Positions 44,759 through 55,951 of a stretch of DNA of 64,000 nucleotides are shown here, piece after piece (position 1 is the first letter of the stretch; every line of letters starts with the position of its first letter). The DNA comes from Pseudeuparius sepicola (lineage: Eukaryota > Arthropoda > Insecta > Coleoptera > Anthribidae), in the NCBI GenBank assembly GCA_963920635.1, contig OY987302.1:38133500-38197499 (forward strand). Direction: 5' to 3'. The translations under genes and the position numbers were made by a program. Under the pieces are notes generated by a model, which made no database searches, was not told the DNA's origin, and was given only the letters and a program-made list of their open reading frames with translations.

Positions 44759-45087
44759 CTACTGCCTCATCCGCTCGCCAACATCTAAGTCGAGTGTATT
44801 ATCAAGTACAGAATTGGCTTGGCAATGATTTAAATCCTGAACAATGGGGATGGGCGATAAATAATAATGATTTGGAGCCGATTACAACTTTATTACCACC
44901 TGTACCAGGTGTACTTTTAAATACTATGGATGTAACACTGCGGGTGACGCTAGAGCGCTACCGAAGAAAATATTTAAGATGAAAAATATAACGAGTTTGA
45001 TCCCGTTGATCTCTTGACGCAAAATAGAACAGAAGGAATAGAAAATGATGTGGAAGAAAGTAACTACGAGATATAAGAGAAGGAATA
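44759..45087 (+). pseudogene. Fragment of an insect transposon-associated protein
   Basis: Reads ARQHLSRVYYQVQNWLGN, LNPEQWGWAINNNDLEPI and TLLPPVPGVLLN, and in another frame FDPVDLLTQNRTEGIENDV to a stop at about 45087. This pattern matches, from memory, an uncharacterised protein widespread in insect repeats, in which a Cys-rich CXC-like segment follows LLN; here that segment is lost. I cannot name the element. Confidence 0.45.
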
Positions 45088-45120
45088 AGGGGTATTTGAT
45101 GGGAAAGAACAGAACCTAGA

Positions 45121-45137
45121 GGGGGGGGGGGGGGGGG
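45121..45137. repeat. Poly-G run (17 G)
   Basis: Homopolymer of 17 G, followed by a GA-rich stretch to 45245. A 12-G run is at 47399-47410. Rare in an AT-rich genome and prone to sequencing error. Confidence 0.8.
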
Positions 45138-45249
45138 CAAAGGTGAGAACTTGGAGAAGGCGACAGAGGACGAGAACTTGGTGGAGATGACGGAGGTCGA
45201 AGACTTGGAAGAGGGGACAAATAACGAGAATGAGGATGAGCTATAGAAG

Positions 45250-46827
45250 TTACTATAACAACAAAAATCATGGATTAGGGCCCGAAAGCTGGGTACGTAG
45301 GTTTTCACATGACTCTGTGCACGCTAAATTTTACCCAGTAATGTCTCAATTCTTGCCGACAAACTGAAAGCCTGGCCATAAGAATGCCGTCTGAAAGCAT
45401 ATATGTGCAGTATATCGTCGAATTTTTCAAATGTTACAGATCAACTGTACATTGAAAATGAAGAAAAAAATGCCAAATGAACATTGGTCGAAACACATTT
45501 GTTTTCTTGAAAAAGGTTGCCCCAGGTTTGTCGAGTTTCAATCTGTTCCATTTTGAAAGTGAACATTTTTTGGGACATTGTTCATATGGGTTTTTTCTCG
45601 CTTTAAATGGTACAGTCGTTGTGCAATATTTGAAAGCAGTAGGTGAAAATTTTATTTTTCGAATATTGAAGTCAACAGGTGTTTTGGGGCACGTTTTGGC
45701 AATTTAAACGCAAACGGTTGATTTGGGCGTTATGGAACGAGAGTACCTTTTTGTTGCAGAATGAAAAGGTGCGCTAAAATGACAAACCTGCAGGACCAAA
45801 AAGATAACCTCACAAAAGTTACGAGTAAAAGCACGATCCAAAAACCGCGCAAGTGGCGCCCTCTGTGAGATACGTAGAAATTGACATTTTCAGCTTATTC
45901 CCCATCCCCAAAAACACAGCAGTGCCAAATTTCAGGTCAGCAGCTTGATTATTTTGGTAGATATAGCCATAATTCAATTTAAAAATAAGAACTTGAACGC
46001 ACTGTATCTCTCAAACAAACAACATTTGTTTAAGCAATGTTGGACTCAATCGCAATATTTTGGTCTCCCCTACCCCCAGTTTCGGGATTTCCCATTCCTA
46101 ATGAATCACCCTGTATAATAATAAATTATATACGGATTTAAAGTTTTACACTATTCCTTGGCATTTTGAGATTCACGTATAGTTAAATAAGGTATAAGTA
46201 TGACTGTGATATTAGAGAAGAATCTCGTGGTGCTTTTCTACATTGGTTTATTACACTTCTTTATCTTAACCGCGAACCAAAACTTTGAGTTGATTTAATT
46301 TTTAAAGCTTCCCGGAGTCTTCAAAAAATCGATAAATTAGAAAAAAACATGCAATTTTCATAAGTGGTTTCGTTTTCCATCAGTTTTGTTGATTCTACAG
46401 CCATTCCGTTTCTCAAAAGTGGTTAATCGTGAATCAGGAAATTCTCTTAGATATCGGATTTTCAAGGTTCTGTTTGATACCGGAGGAAAGTAATATGAGA
46501 CCCAATTAAGAGATATACCACCTCCTTCAATTTTTAGAACGGCTCTATTCGAGGTTGTCGAAAACTTTTGCGAAAAAAGCCGCCAATGTCCGTAGGCCGG
46601 GTTGTAAAATTTTCAACTATTATTCAAGAAATCTAACGTCAACCTAACCTGGCCATGAGGCGTAAGGCAACGTAGCGTAATAAGATGTTAGATTTGCTGT
46701 CACTTACGGCTTTGAGGTTATGGCTGGCTTTCAAACCGTGACAGAGGGGAGGGGTAATTGCAAGGTTGTCAGTTGAACTCCTTTGTGACCGCACATATTG
46801 GAACGATTTCAAGGGCCGTGCCTGTAC
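45250..46827. other. No recognised gene
   Basis: Ordinary AT-rich sequence. An ATCACCCTGTATAATA phrase near 46110 may be a MITE end. No gene seen. Confidence 0.4.
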
Positions 46828-47066
46828 AAGGTAGCCAGAAACTGCAAATGTCTAAAAATGGAAAGAGTCTCCATTTGTAATTAGCGATTAGAGAGAAATA
46901 GTCGATTAAAAAGTTGTTTTGAATTAAGTCCGAAATTTAAAGTAATTTTTGAATAATATTTTTTTGAGTATTTAATTGAAATTTTAGATTCAAGTTCCTT
47001 ATTTAATTCTAAACAACTTATTAACTAAGTATTTCTCTATATTTGCATTTTCTGGCCAGCTTGTAT
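46828..47066. mobile_element. Small MITE
   Basis: GTACAAGGTAGCCAGAAACTGC at the left and TTTCTGGCCAGCTTGTAT at the right are inverted; inner arms AGAGAAATAGTCGATTAAAAAG and complement also pair. About 240 bp, non-coding. Confidence 0.7.
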
Positions 47067-47344
47067 ATCAGAGAAGAAACTATATGACAATATTATTTTG
47101 TGCAAGCAAAAGTTTTTATGAAAACCAATTTTTTGCAAAATGTCAAAAATAAGTTACTTTTCATGTTAACTCAATCAGAGCGACGTCACACTGTATCATA
47201 CATTACTTGATAAAATGTCACGTAAACCGAGTCATGTGAAAACCTATTGCAGCTCGCTCTTAGTCTATTACCTCTGAGATGGTGGAAACGAATGCATCGG
47301 ATGTTTTCCTGGCATGTAGTGTGAATACGGTTGGTTTTATATAT
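47067..47344. other. No recognised gene
   Basis: Nothing recognised apart from ACGTCACACTGTATCATAC near 47190, a possible element end. Confidence 0.4.
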
Positions 47345-47445
47345 AATAATAATAATTCTCACCCTCACAGTACCCCAGAAGCAACCACATGCTTGTGCGG
47401 GGGGGGGGGGCAACTACTATTAGTTTGTCTTCGTTGCCATTTGCC
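47345..47445 (+). repeat. Dispersed repeat family with AAT tail, copy 3 (truncated)
   Basis: AATAATAATTCTCACCCTCACAG and CCCCAGAAGCAACCAC as in copies 1 and 2, with a 12-G run, ending after TTCGTTGCCATTTGCC. Confidence 0.75.
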
Positions 47446-47689
47446 ATAATATGTATATAACATATTTTGATTTTTATTTCTTATTTTCTATAATAACCAG
47501 AAAAGTCATAGGACATACAGGGAGCAAAATATTTGCGAAAAACCTATTTCTGTGACATTTGATCTTGAATAACTTAAAACGCAAGGCTATTAGTATCAGC
47601 TGCAGGGAGAAAATCTAAACAACGGTAACTTTTTAAATGATATTTTTTGATGAAGCCACTTTTACCACAGATAGGGTGGTTTCAAAATT

Positions 47690-48036
47690 TCTGTCACTGG
47701 TCAACTCGCAATGCAGAATTCATAGAAGGACAGTATTCTCAAAAATTTATGTTTAGTGTGGCATACTAAACGACAGAATAATTGGTCCTTTTTCCTTTTG
47801 CGGTAATTTGAATGCAGTTGGGTTTTTAAAATTTCTTCTTTTCACCATTAAGGTACTGCCTTAATTTGAAGTTTCAGTTAGATGGTAGTCTTATTCATAG
47901 TGCTCTTTTGATAACCAATTGAAAATTTTTAAAACTGTTGGATAGAGCAAAACAGTCCTTGAGTGGCCACCGAGATCCCCTGATTTAATGCCGCTAGACC
48001 TTTTTCTCTGGGGTTTACTTGAAAAAAAGTAAATAA
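47690..48036 (+). pseudogene. Mariner-type transposase remnant
   Basis: In shifting frames the sequence reads CGILNDRIIGPFSFCGNLN and GFLKFLL, then EWPPRSPDLMPLDLFLWGLL before a stop. These are conserved stretches of the catalytic domain of Tc1/mariner-superfamily transposases, the second including the last catalytic Asp region. Several stops and shifts; the N-terminus is not recognisable. Confidence 0.75.
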
Positions 48037-48171
48037 ATCAAGGCCCCAAAATTTACAAGAACTACAAACTAGGATAATCCGTGCCTGGTACGGGTATTAC
48101 TCCATAGGAAATATGGAAAGCAATTTTGAACATAAATCCAAATGTAGACACTCTAAGTGGTTCATATTAAA

Positions 48172-48358
48172 TATGTAGAAATAAGATCCTTCAAGTCTAG
48201 AGAACCACAATATAATGAATAAATATACAATACAATAGTTGTAACTAGTTTCTGCTCTACTGAGCTATCATCAGACTAGTAATTCAAAGGTTATAGAAAT
48301 TATATAATATTGTTAAACAAATTTTTTATAGGTATTGGAATTATTATTATTATTACAT
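48172..48358 (-). repeat. Copy of the 49147-49549 arm
   Basis: Nearly identical to 49176-49362, including TCATCAG (48268-48274) and the ATTATTATTATTATTACA end. A direct repeat 1 kb away. Confidence 0.85.
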
Positions 48359-49146
48359 TTTAATAAATTACATAAATTAAATAAACTTCGCATCAAAAAT
48401 ATATTTGCTATAAAATAATCCGCCGAAACAATAATTAGAAAGGGTGGAACCTGGGAATATTTTTTCAAAAAATTAACAAAAAATGTCGTTGAAAGTTGAT
48501 GATATGGACGAATAATGGCAAGGGAAACAACATTCTTCAATAGCTTTTTCCGAAACTCCGACAAATAAGGAGCGTTTTTTAAAGTTTTGAACGTACGGTC
48601 GGTACCGGCCCCAAGATTGTCCCCTGTGGCACACCCGCGTTTCAGCGGAGGGCGGGGGCTGCCGCCCCCCTGGGCTTCTCGGAAAGAAAACAGACGACGA
48701 ACTCACCTTGTTATGAGCCAAATTAACTAGGATCGAGATCGTGTGGCCGAGAGCTTTTATGGCCTTGCCACGCTGGCCTCTCCCGGTTGCTTTGTTTTAA
48801 CGAGTTAGCAGCTAATTTTTCACCTGCGTGTGGGGCACAGCACGAAGAGGAGAAATTATCTACGGGGTGAGCAGGTCTTTTTGTGGCAGAATTTTAACGT
48901 GCGATAGAAAATTACATTTTAAAACGATTATTTGCCACATACTACTTGTGTCCATAAAGGTAGCTCCTTAAAAAAAACAATCATATGCCTTTGCTAGCGC
49001 CAGGGACTCTTTAAAATAAGGGGACCCAGCATGTCACAGTCTATCACATAGGAAACGTGAAGCCTTGAGGGAAAGTTTGTTTTCTGTCGACTCCAAGGAG
49101 ACCATACAAAGGAGCTTATAGAAGGTTATGTTATATGTCAGTGTCC
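48359..49146. other. No recognised gene; GC-rich patch
   Basis: 48595-48670 is GC-rich (GGAGGGCGGGGGCTGCCGCC). Minus-strand frames cross it but match no family known to me. Confidence 0.4.
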
Positions 49147-49549
49147 AACTGCCTTTCTTTTGCGCATGTTCAAAATTTGTAGAAATATGATCCTCCAAGT
49201 CTAGAGAACCACAATATAATGAATAAATATACAATACAATAGTTGTAACTAGTTTCTGCTGTACTGAGCTATCATCAGACTAGTAATTCAAAGGTTATAG
49301 AAATTATATAATATTGTTAAACAAATTTTTTATAGGTATTGGAATTATTATTATTATTACAATACCTATAAATTTTTTTTAACAATATTATATAATTTCT
49401 ATAACCTTTGAATTACTAGTCTGATGATAGCTCAGTAGAGCAGAAACTAGTTACAACTATTGTATTGTATATTTATTTATTATATTGTGGTTCTCTAGAC
49501 TTGGAGGATCATATTTCTACAAATTTTGAACATGCGCAAAAGAAAGGAC
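49147..49549. mobile_element. Head-to-head palindrome, possible Penelope-type terminal repeat
   Basis: 49147-49352 is the inverted copy of 49362-49549, meeting at an (ATT)n run. Each arm holds CTGATGATAGCTCAGTAGAG then CAGAAACTAGTTACAAC on the outward-reading strand, i.e. CTGATGA, a hairpin, and GAAA. That layout resembles the hammerhead-bearing terminal repeats of Penelope-like elements, as at 58262-58306, but stem I is weak here. Confidence 0.6.
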
Positions 49550-49858
49550 AACTACATTGAAGAAAATAGTGTCTTGGTAAAAGTTAGTAGTTTTTGTGAA
49601 GGAATTTTCTTTTTTTCTGTTTTTTGTTCTGTATAAGCTGTATAAAGCCCTGGTATATCTAGTGCACACAACACATGCAGAGTGCGCGCCGCACACTACG
49701 CACTGATTATTTGCATGTGATTGAATGTAGGTGTTCTATCTGCAATGACCAAAGCAGTCATTACTAGTGCACATCGTACACTGCGTAGATTCCTATTGAA
49801 AGCATTTTCACCAAAATATCTTATTTTTTTCTTATTTTTATTAAATATATATTATCAC
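49550..49858. other. No recognised gene
   Basis: Nothing recognised. Confidence 0.4.
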
Positions 49859-50302
49859 CCCTTTCGGGACCGGACCCGGACGAACACGCATATAAAAGTT
49901 GGGTCAGTGGGACCGGAACCGACTATAAACGCAAGCAGGTAGGCATGAGAAAGGACTGGAACCGGACGGACTTGCGTTGACTACGGATACATTGGAACGC
50001 CTACTTTACATTGGTCATGCCCCCAATTAATGTCATTGGCTGATTTTATAGTAATGGCATCTAGTTGGGTGAGTGGTCCTTCTCGTAAAAAAAACTTACT
50101 TGTGCACTTAAATACATCAATAAATTCGAACACAACCTCATTTGCATGTGGGTGCATGCAAAAAATGACTTATATTGTGAAAAGATCTGTTGTTATGTAA
50201 TGACTGTTTTGCAATTAAGGACCGGAACCGTACAAACACGCATGCGCTTCCTGCTGTGGTCCACTGGGCACAAATCTTCAGGCGGCCGCAGTCCCGAAAG
50301 GG
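49859..50302. mobile_element. piggyBac-like MITE, second copy
   Basis: Same family as 23752-24186, 444 bp, ends CCCTTTCGGGACCGGACCC and GCAGTCCCGAAAGGG. TTAA follows the right end, but the left flank reads ATCA, so the left target site has mutated. Better-preserved termini than the other copy. Confidence 0.85.
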
Positions 50303-50402
50303 TTAACAATGTTTTTTTCTTATCCATTTGGATATTGCAAGGCAAGGCTCCACATGATATAGAGACAATAGTAGGTATGTCCCAAATTTTTTTTATCAAA
50401 TA

Positions 50403-51597
50403 CAGATAGCCCATTTGGAATGGGGCCATCGCTGTAAAATTTTTATTTTCCATCCGATTTTAGCCGGGGTTTTTTCTAAAGATAGGTAACAAAAAATTCT
50501 ACTTTACTACGAATTTTTTTTTCCAATAAAAAATGACTAAAATCATTTAGGGATTTTTTTATTTAAAATCTGACATCACAGCGTTAATCAGGACACCCTT
50601 AGAACCCCATATACCAAATTAGAATAAAAAATATGCAGGGAGTTCCATTTTGCGGGTTGTCAAAGTTCAGCAAAGTAGGAATTTTAAAGGCATCTGGCAA
50701 GTCAAGTGTGCCATGGAATCCCCTCAAAACATTGAATGCTCAACAGGACCATTCAAAGTGTTGGTGTGCAAAGATTCAATACAAAAATATACAGAGTGTC
50801 TTTCTCTGTGCCATCTCAAAATGCTGAATTATTATGAAACTTTATACTGGTTATGAGTGCTCTGGAATTATTAAAAAAACATTAACAAACACAAAAGTAA
50901 TTTATTTGTTTACAAAATGCCAACCAACAAATAAAAAAACAATTTAAATTATCGGACCATACTCAATAAAGTCACTGTCTAAGATGATACATTTTCTCTG
51001 TGTTTCCTGTTGAGGCACACCAGCCACCTTAACGCATATGGACTTACTGACTTTTGTATTTTAAGACTTAGTTCGTTTATAGTGGCTGGGGCGGGTTTGA
51101 TATACTCGATTTAAAGTTCAAAAAAATTCGGTATTTTCAGATGGCACAGAGAACAACACTCTGTATATTTTTGAGTTAGATCTTTGCGCACCAACACTTT
51201 GAGTGGTCCTGTTGACCATTCAACTGTTTTGAGGGGATTCCATGGCACACTTGACTTGCCAGATGCTTTTAAAATTTCTATTTTACCCAACTTTGACAAC
51301 ACGCAGAATGGAACTCCCAGTATATTTTTTATTCAAATTTGGTATGTGGGGTTTTTAGGGTGTCCTGATTAACGCTGTGATGTCAGATTTTAAATAAAAA
51401 AACGCTAAATGATTTTCGTCATTTTTTATTTGAAAAAAAAAAAACATTCGTAGTAGGCCTTGAAAATTGAGATTGAGACCTGAAATTTTGCACCAAAGTA
51501 GAATTTTTTGTGACCTATCTTTAGAAAAAAACTGGCTAAAATCGGACGAAAAATAAAAATTTTACAGGGGTGGCCCCATTCCAAATGAGCCACTCTG
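50403..51597. mobile_element. 1.2-kb foldback, TA-flanked
   Basis: Ends CAGATAGCCCATTTGGAATG and CATTCCAAATGAGCCACTCTG with TA on both sides. Arms carry GGGGATTCCATGGCACACTT and complement. The centre (about 50820-51110) is unique. A relative of the 1631-2425 and 29415-30138 elements: it shares termini with the latter and core with the former. Confidence 0.85.
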
Positions 51598-52152
51598 TAT
51601 ATAAGAGATATGGAGTGTGCATTGTAGATACACGCAATCCGCAGCATGCACTCTACATGTGGAATGCGCACTAGATAGACTAGTGTTAATGTAACTAAGT
51701 TGTTAATGTGATTTATTAAAATTTTGATCTTAGAAACTGGCATAGTAGGCTATGAATTTTCTATCAAAGAGGAGATTTTTGCTCAAATCTATAATGTTCA
51801 TGTGACGTCTTTTTGCCAAAATGTATATTTAAATGAACTAAATTACATAAAAAAGTCCTCTTATGACATGTCGCTCTGCCTTGTATCTTTAGCTAAAGGT
51901 TAGTTTTAAGGTACGACAACTTTGTTTTATGTAGTGTTGCTATCAGAGATATCATTATTAAGATGTATTTCACATAGTTTCATTTATTTTTACTTATTTT
52001 TCGTACACTGCGAAAGAAAATTTGAATTGTAATTCGTTTTTTTTTATTGCTAAACTGAGGCACAAAAAATCAACTAGTTGTGGTTTTGTGCTAATAATAA
52101 AATTCTAGCATTAAAACCACAAACAAATGAAAGTGTTTCTTATAATTTATAG
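51598..52152. other. End of intron 2, no gene
   Basis: AT-rich; ends in the acceptor TTTCTTATAATTTATAG. Confidence 0.5.
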
Positions 52153-52392
52153 GTAAATATACGGCCAAAAGTAGAGAAGAACACTCAGACACATTCCAGC
52201 AATGAAGAAAATGAAAGGCTGCAATCTGTTATGACCGAAAATACATTAAAACTGGAAGCAAGCTGTAAGCATTTAGAAAACCTATGTTCTCAATTAAAAT
52301 ATGAAAGGGAATACCTTGAATCACAATTGAAAATAGAAAAGGATAGTGTATCATTTCTGAAGAAACGAATTGAAATGATAGAGACTGAAAAG
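52153..52392 (+). CDS. Exon 3 of the host gene, coiled coil
   Basis: Phase-0 acceptor matches the phase-0 end of exon 2. It encodes VNIRPKVEKNTQTHSSNEEN followed by a clear heptad coiled coil (LKLEASCKHLENLCSQLKYE; YLESQLKIEKDSVSFLKKRI), with no transposon similarity. The frame runs on to a TAA at 52411. The end at AAG/GTGCAG (52393) is a weak donor, so either the exon ends here or the protein ends with VQLILV. A 146-bp MITE follows 230 bp later. Confidence 0.7.
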
Positions 52393-52621
52393 GTGCAGTT
52401 AATTTTAGTTTAAATAAGCCAATGAAAAATATAGGTTCTCTATTCCAAAAAAGTTAATTTATTATGATTTTCATTGTAAGAAGTTTTTTAAATGGGGAAA
52501 ATTATGTTTTGTTGTAATTTTTGTCTGGAAATAATTTTTCCTTGTGTGTTGTACTCGAAAGATCTGCCAATCTAAGAATGGCATGTTTTTATGTAACATA
52601 ATTTATTCAGTTTCATTTCTA

Positions 52622-52767
52622 CAGTTTGTTCAGGGAATGTTCGGCCCTACGTCATAACTCCCGTCCTTGTCTTACTCATGAATATACAATGGATATCAGC
52701 TGTATATTCACAAGTCAGACAAGGACGGGAGTTGTGCTGTAAGGCCGAACATTCGCTGAACAAACTG
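52622..52767. mobile_element. 146-bp MITE, TA-flanked
   Basis: CAGTTTGTTCAGGGAATGTTCG and its near complement at the right, flanked by TA (52620-52621; 52768-52769). Arms of about 60 bp with AAGGACGGGAGTT also inverted. It forms a compact hairpin close to the size of a small-RNA precursor. Confidence 0.85.
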
Positions 52768-52769
52768 TA

Positions 52770-53656
52770 TTTGAACTACATCTAGGGCACAGGACTTTTT
52801 ACATTCAAATAAATTCAATATGTTTTAAATGTAGATATTAGGTCCAGCAGAGAGGTGTTACATTTTCAAAACACTACAACACAAAAAAACTTTTTTGATC
52901 AATTTCAATTTTTTGGTCTCCCCTGTTAAAGTTATTCCAGCCATTAGACGAAAAAATTGTTTATTTTTTCCCTCATAAACATCGAATTCTGAAAACTGAA
53001 GTTTGGGCTACATTACCAGCAAGTTGGAAGACACTTTACAGAAGAATTACCTACTTTGTGTGCCCTCTGCATCTTAAGGGTAGAAACCCATAACCCCTAC
53101 CCTACTATTTTTACAGAATTTTATTTTTTTTAAGGTAGTTTATTTAAAATGGAAGATTCTCATTTTGTTGCCTAATTAATTTGGACTTGATATTTTTCAT
53201 TAACTTGATAAAATATTACTTTTTTGTTCCATATTTTAATAACAGTTAATTGTCACTGATGATGGCATAAAAACATAGGTAGGTACAATGATACAAATAA
53301 TTTAAAGGCATTACACATTGATGTCACAATTTCATCCGTCACATGGAGGAGATGATTTAAATTTTAAGGTGGAAAGCGGGTTTTTCTAATGGAATATTGC
53401 ATTATGTATCCGTAAATTAATGTTTATTATTAATTTAAAAATAACATGATAATCAAGCAAAGAATCTCAATAGAGTTAGCATTTGTATTTTTTAACACAA
53501 AGATAATGCAACAATATATGGACTGTAAGCACTTCCTTAGTGCAGATAATACCAGCAATAATGTAAAATTTAATAATCACTGTATTTTTGGGACAGGGCA
53601 ATGGTAGAAAACTTCAATTTTGCAGAATAAATTTTTTTATATTTTTGGAGGCAATA
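52770..53656. other. No recognised gene
   Basis: AT-rich with an AATAAA near 52807. No further coiled-coil exon found here. Confidence 0.4.
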
Positions 53657-54870
53657 TAAATAGGGTCAAGTTCAAGTGGTGTAAAAATGAGACAATTTTA
53701 AAATATTTTTTTTTTTTTTTAGGAATTTTTGTTTAAATATATTTTTAATAATGCTCCTATATTGCACGCTGGGATACCAGACAAGTTGAGATAATCAAAA
53801 AATTGTAATACATAACCCCACTTTTTTAAAAAACAAAATAAGGGTCTCATTTTTTGCCTCCATTTTGCCTAGAGACACCATAAGTCCAAAAACGAGACAG
53901 GTATTTTTCTCGCTTATTCTGTGTTCTAAGCGCGTCTACGAAATATGAGACATAGTAGGTAAAAAAGAGACACTGATTTCTTTTTTTTTAATATGCTGAG
54001 CAAAAATACAAAGCAACACGCAAACAAAACATTTATTCTTTTAAAATGTTAACTTAAAACAAAAGTTCTTTGGTTGTACACTTTGATAACTAAACAAAAA
54101 CAGCAACTTAAAGATTTATAAGTATTTTTTTTTGTTACTGAACTTGATATTTTTCAAAATCTATTTTAAATAGATACTGTTGTGCCGTACGACAAGTTCT
54201 CCCTCTGAGTTCCGGCTTGGGAAGCTTCATTTCCACGTCTTGTTTTGAGGGAAAGATACATACATTTCCCTATCTTCTCAGAGAAGTGACTTCCATGTCG
54301 TTGAGTGATGAGATTCCCTTTATCAGAGCCATATAGTAAATCGTTTTAACTTTTGTTGTGAACTTAACTAGGACAAAGCTTAAAGCTGATTTGTCTATAT
54401 TAAAAGTCTCTGCTGCCTTTCTTAGGCTCCACAGGTATGACTGGTTTTTAAACTTTTCAGTGTCTCGTTTTTGCACCTGCTATTGACTAGCGTCTGCTCC
54501 CACGGCGGTTTGAATAAGACTGAATTTTGTTTTGGATGAAAATCTAGAACCTTTGCCCGACCGTTTGCGATGTCGGCCGAGGTGATCCGATTTTCCGTGC
54601 TACCGCAACGGCTAAAGTTTCGGTTAAAAAATTAAAAGTTTTTAGCGGTAAAAATGACTTGTGCATTGATCGATTTTTTCTGAATACTTACACAGAAAAT
54701 ATTTTTGTTTTAATATTGTGCATCATGCAAGGAAGGTTTGTAGTATATCTTGGACTACTAATATTTGGTTTTGTAAATTTCTCTATGTTTGAAATTTGAG
54801 TGTCTTCTTTTTGCCCGATATTTTTGCTGTCTCATTTTTACACCACTTGACCCTATATATATTGTGGTAG
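53657..54870. mobile_element. Pogo-like DNA element, 1.2 kb
   Basis: GGGTCAAGTTCAAGTGGTGT and AAAATGAGACA on the left are inverted as TGTCTCATTTTTACACCACTTGACCC on the right. Inside, on the minus strand, is a pogo-type DNA-binding segment. Non-autonomous; the catalytic domain is absent. Confidence 0.75.
54270..54476 (-). pseudogene. Pipsqueak/CENP-B-type HTH remnant
   Basis: Contains LRKAAETFNIDKSALSF, the recognition helix segment of the psq-type helix-turn-helix at the N-terminus of pogo transposases. Start lies upstream (QKRDTEKFKNQSYLW). Remainder diverged. Confidence 0.6.
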
Positions 54871-55009
54871 TGGAAAATAGAAGCTAAATTTTAAAACACC
54901 TTTATTTTAAGAAATTTAATACTGTTTACATTAAACGAAATCATATTTTATTAATTGAAATCATGATGTAATTTTAACATTTTCCGTTTTCTAGTTAAAG
55001 CTTTATCTT
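54871..55009. other. Spacer
   Basis: Nothing recognised. Confidence 0.4.
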
Positions 55010-55335
55010 GTAAAGCTTTGTTCAACTTCTCGAAAATGCATCCCAGTTTCTAATTATTGTATTTTTTGCACCAGTCCCTAAGTGTTGACTCTGCCAGAAA
55101 GGGATACCCTTTTTAAGCATCAATCTGTAGGCTCGAGCACCCGCAGAATGAATAACAATAGCTTTTGATATGTCTTCGATGGTCCACATTATACGTATCT
55201 TAGGTTGCTTCATTTTTTCGAATTTGGGCTGGAGTGAAAATATTTTCCAAAACCTTGTTTTCATTTTTCAGTCTTTCAACCTCTTGTCCCAATTTGGTGA
55301 TTGTTTCATCTCTTTCATCATTCTCCGTATTCATA
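55010..55335 (-). pseudogene. P-element/THAP9-type transposase fragment
   Basis: On the minus strand: coiled LGQEVERLKNENKVLENIF, then FTPAQIRK, and after a one-base shift IRIMWTIEDISKAIVIHSAG, ARAYRLMLKKG; a second shift gives YPFLAESTLRDWCKKY. This is the helix-turn-helix module after the THAP domain in P-element-type transposases (W..EDI..AI, AYR, PxxSTLRxW). Two frameshifts; catalytic domain absent. Confidence 0.7.
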
Positions 55336-55951
55336 CTGAAAACAAAACCTTCAAGTATTTGCATCAATTAATTTTGTATTATATTTCAGACAAATCTAAT
55401 CTCAATTCGTGTTTAAATTTCATGTTAGAAGTTACATTAAATAGACTTAAAATATACTGACCTACCTTTCGTCCATTGTAGTGCAAGCATGGAATTGTGA
55501 TACAGGGTGTCAAAATTTAATTTAATTTTATAATTGCCAAATAACTTTTGAATTAAGAACACCATTATTGTTATCTATATGAAACGTATTGTATACAGAA
55601 TACAAACCCAAAAACCAGAATATTCCAGTTATAAACTGACCAATATTTCACTAAAGGACCCTGTTTCACTTAAATACATTCAAGATAGCTCGCAGACCTG
55701 AATCAATTGGCTGTTGGCAGGACTTGTACTTGCTGCAGCCCTGTCCCTTCTTCTCTATAAACTCAATCTTCAAACCACGAAGAAAGGAAACCAGTCAACT
55801 ACAATTTGGCTCCTTCCACCTTGCAATCGCCGTCTAATTGAGGGAGGAGTTATACACGGTGTCCCAGTTCTAAATGTCATAAATAAAAACTGCTCATAGA
55901 ACATCTCATATTAAGTAAAAAAGTTCATGTGAACATGGACCCGGAAATGCC
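55336..55951. other. No recognised gene
   Basis: A TACAGGGTGTCAAAATTT phrase near 55502 and CACGGTGTCCCAGTTC near 55857 look like MITE ends but are not inverted copies of each other. 55944-55951 (GAAATGCC) is the left hAT target duplication. Confidence 0.4.

Noticed and set aside
45121..45245. Acidic coding exon after the poly-G run
   Set aside because: GA-rich low complexity without splice signals; probably simple sequence.
54826..54870. Host gene downstream exon
   Set aside because: The sequence is the terminal repeat of the pogo-like element.
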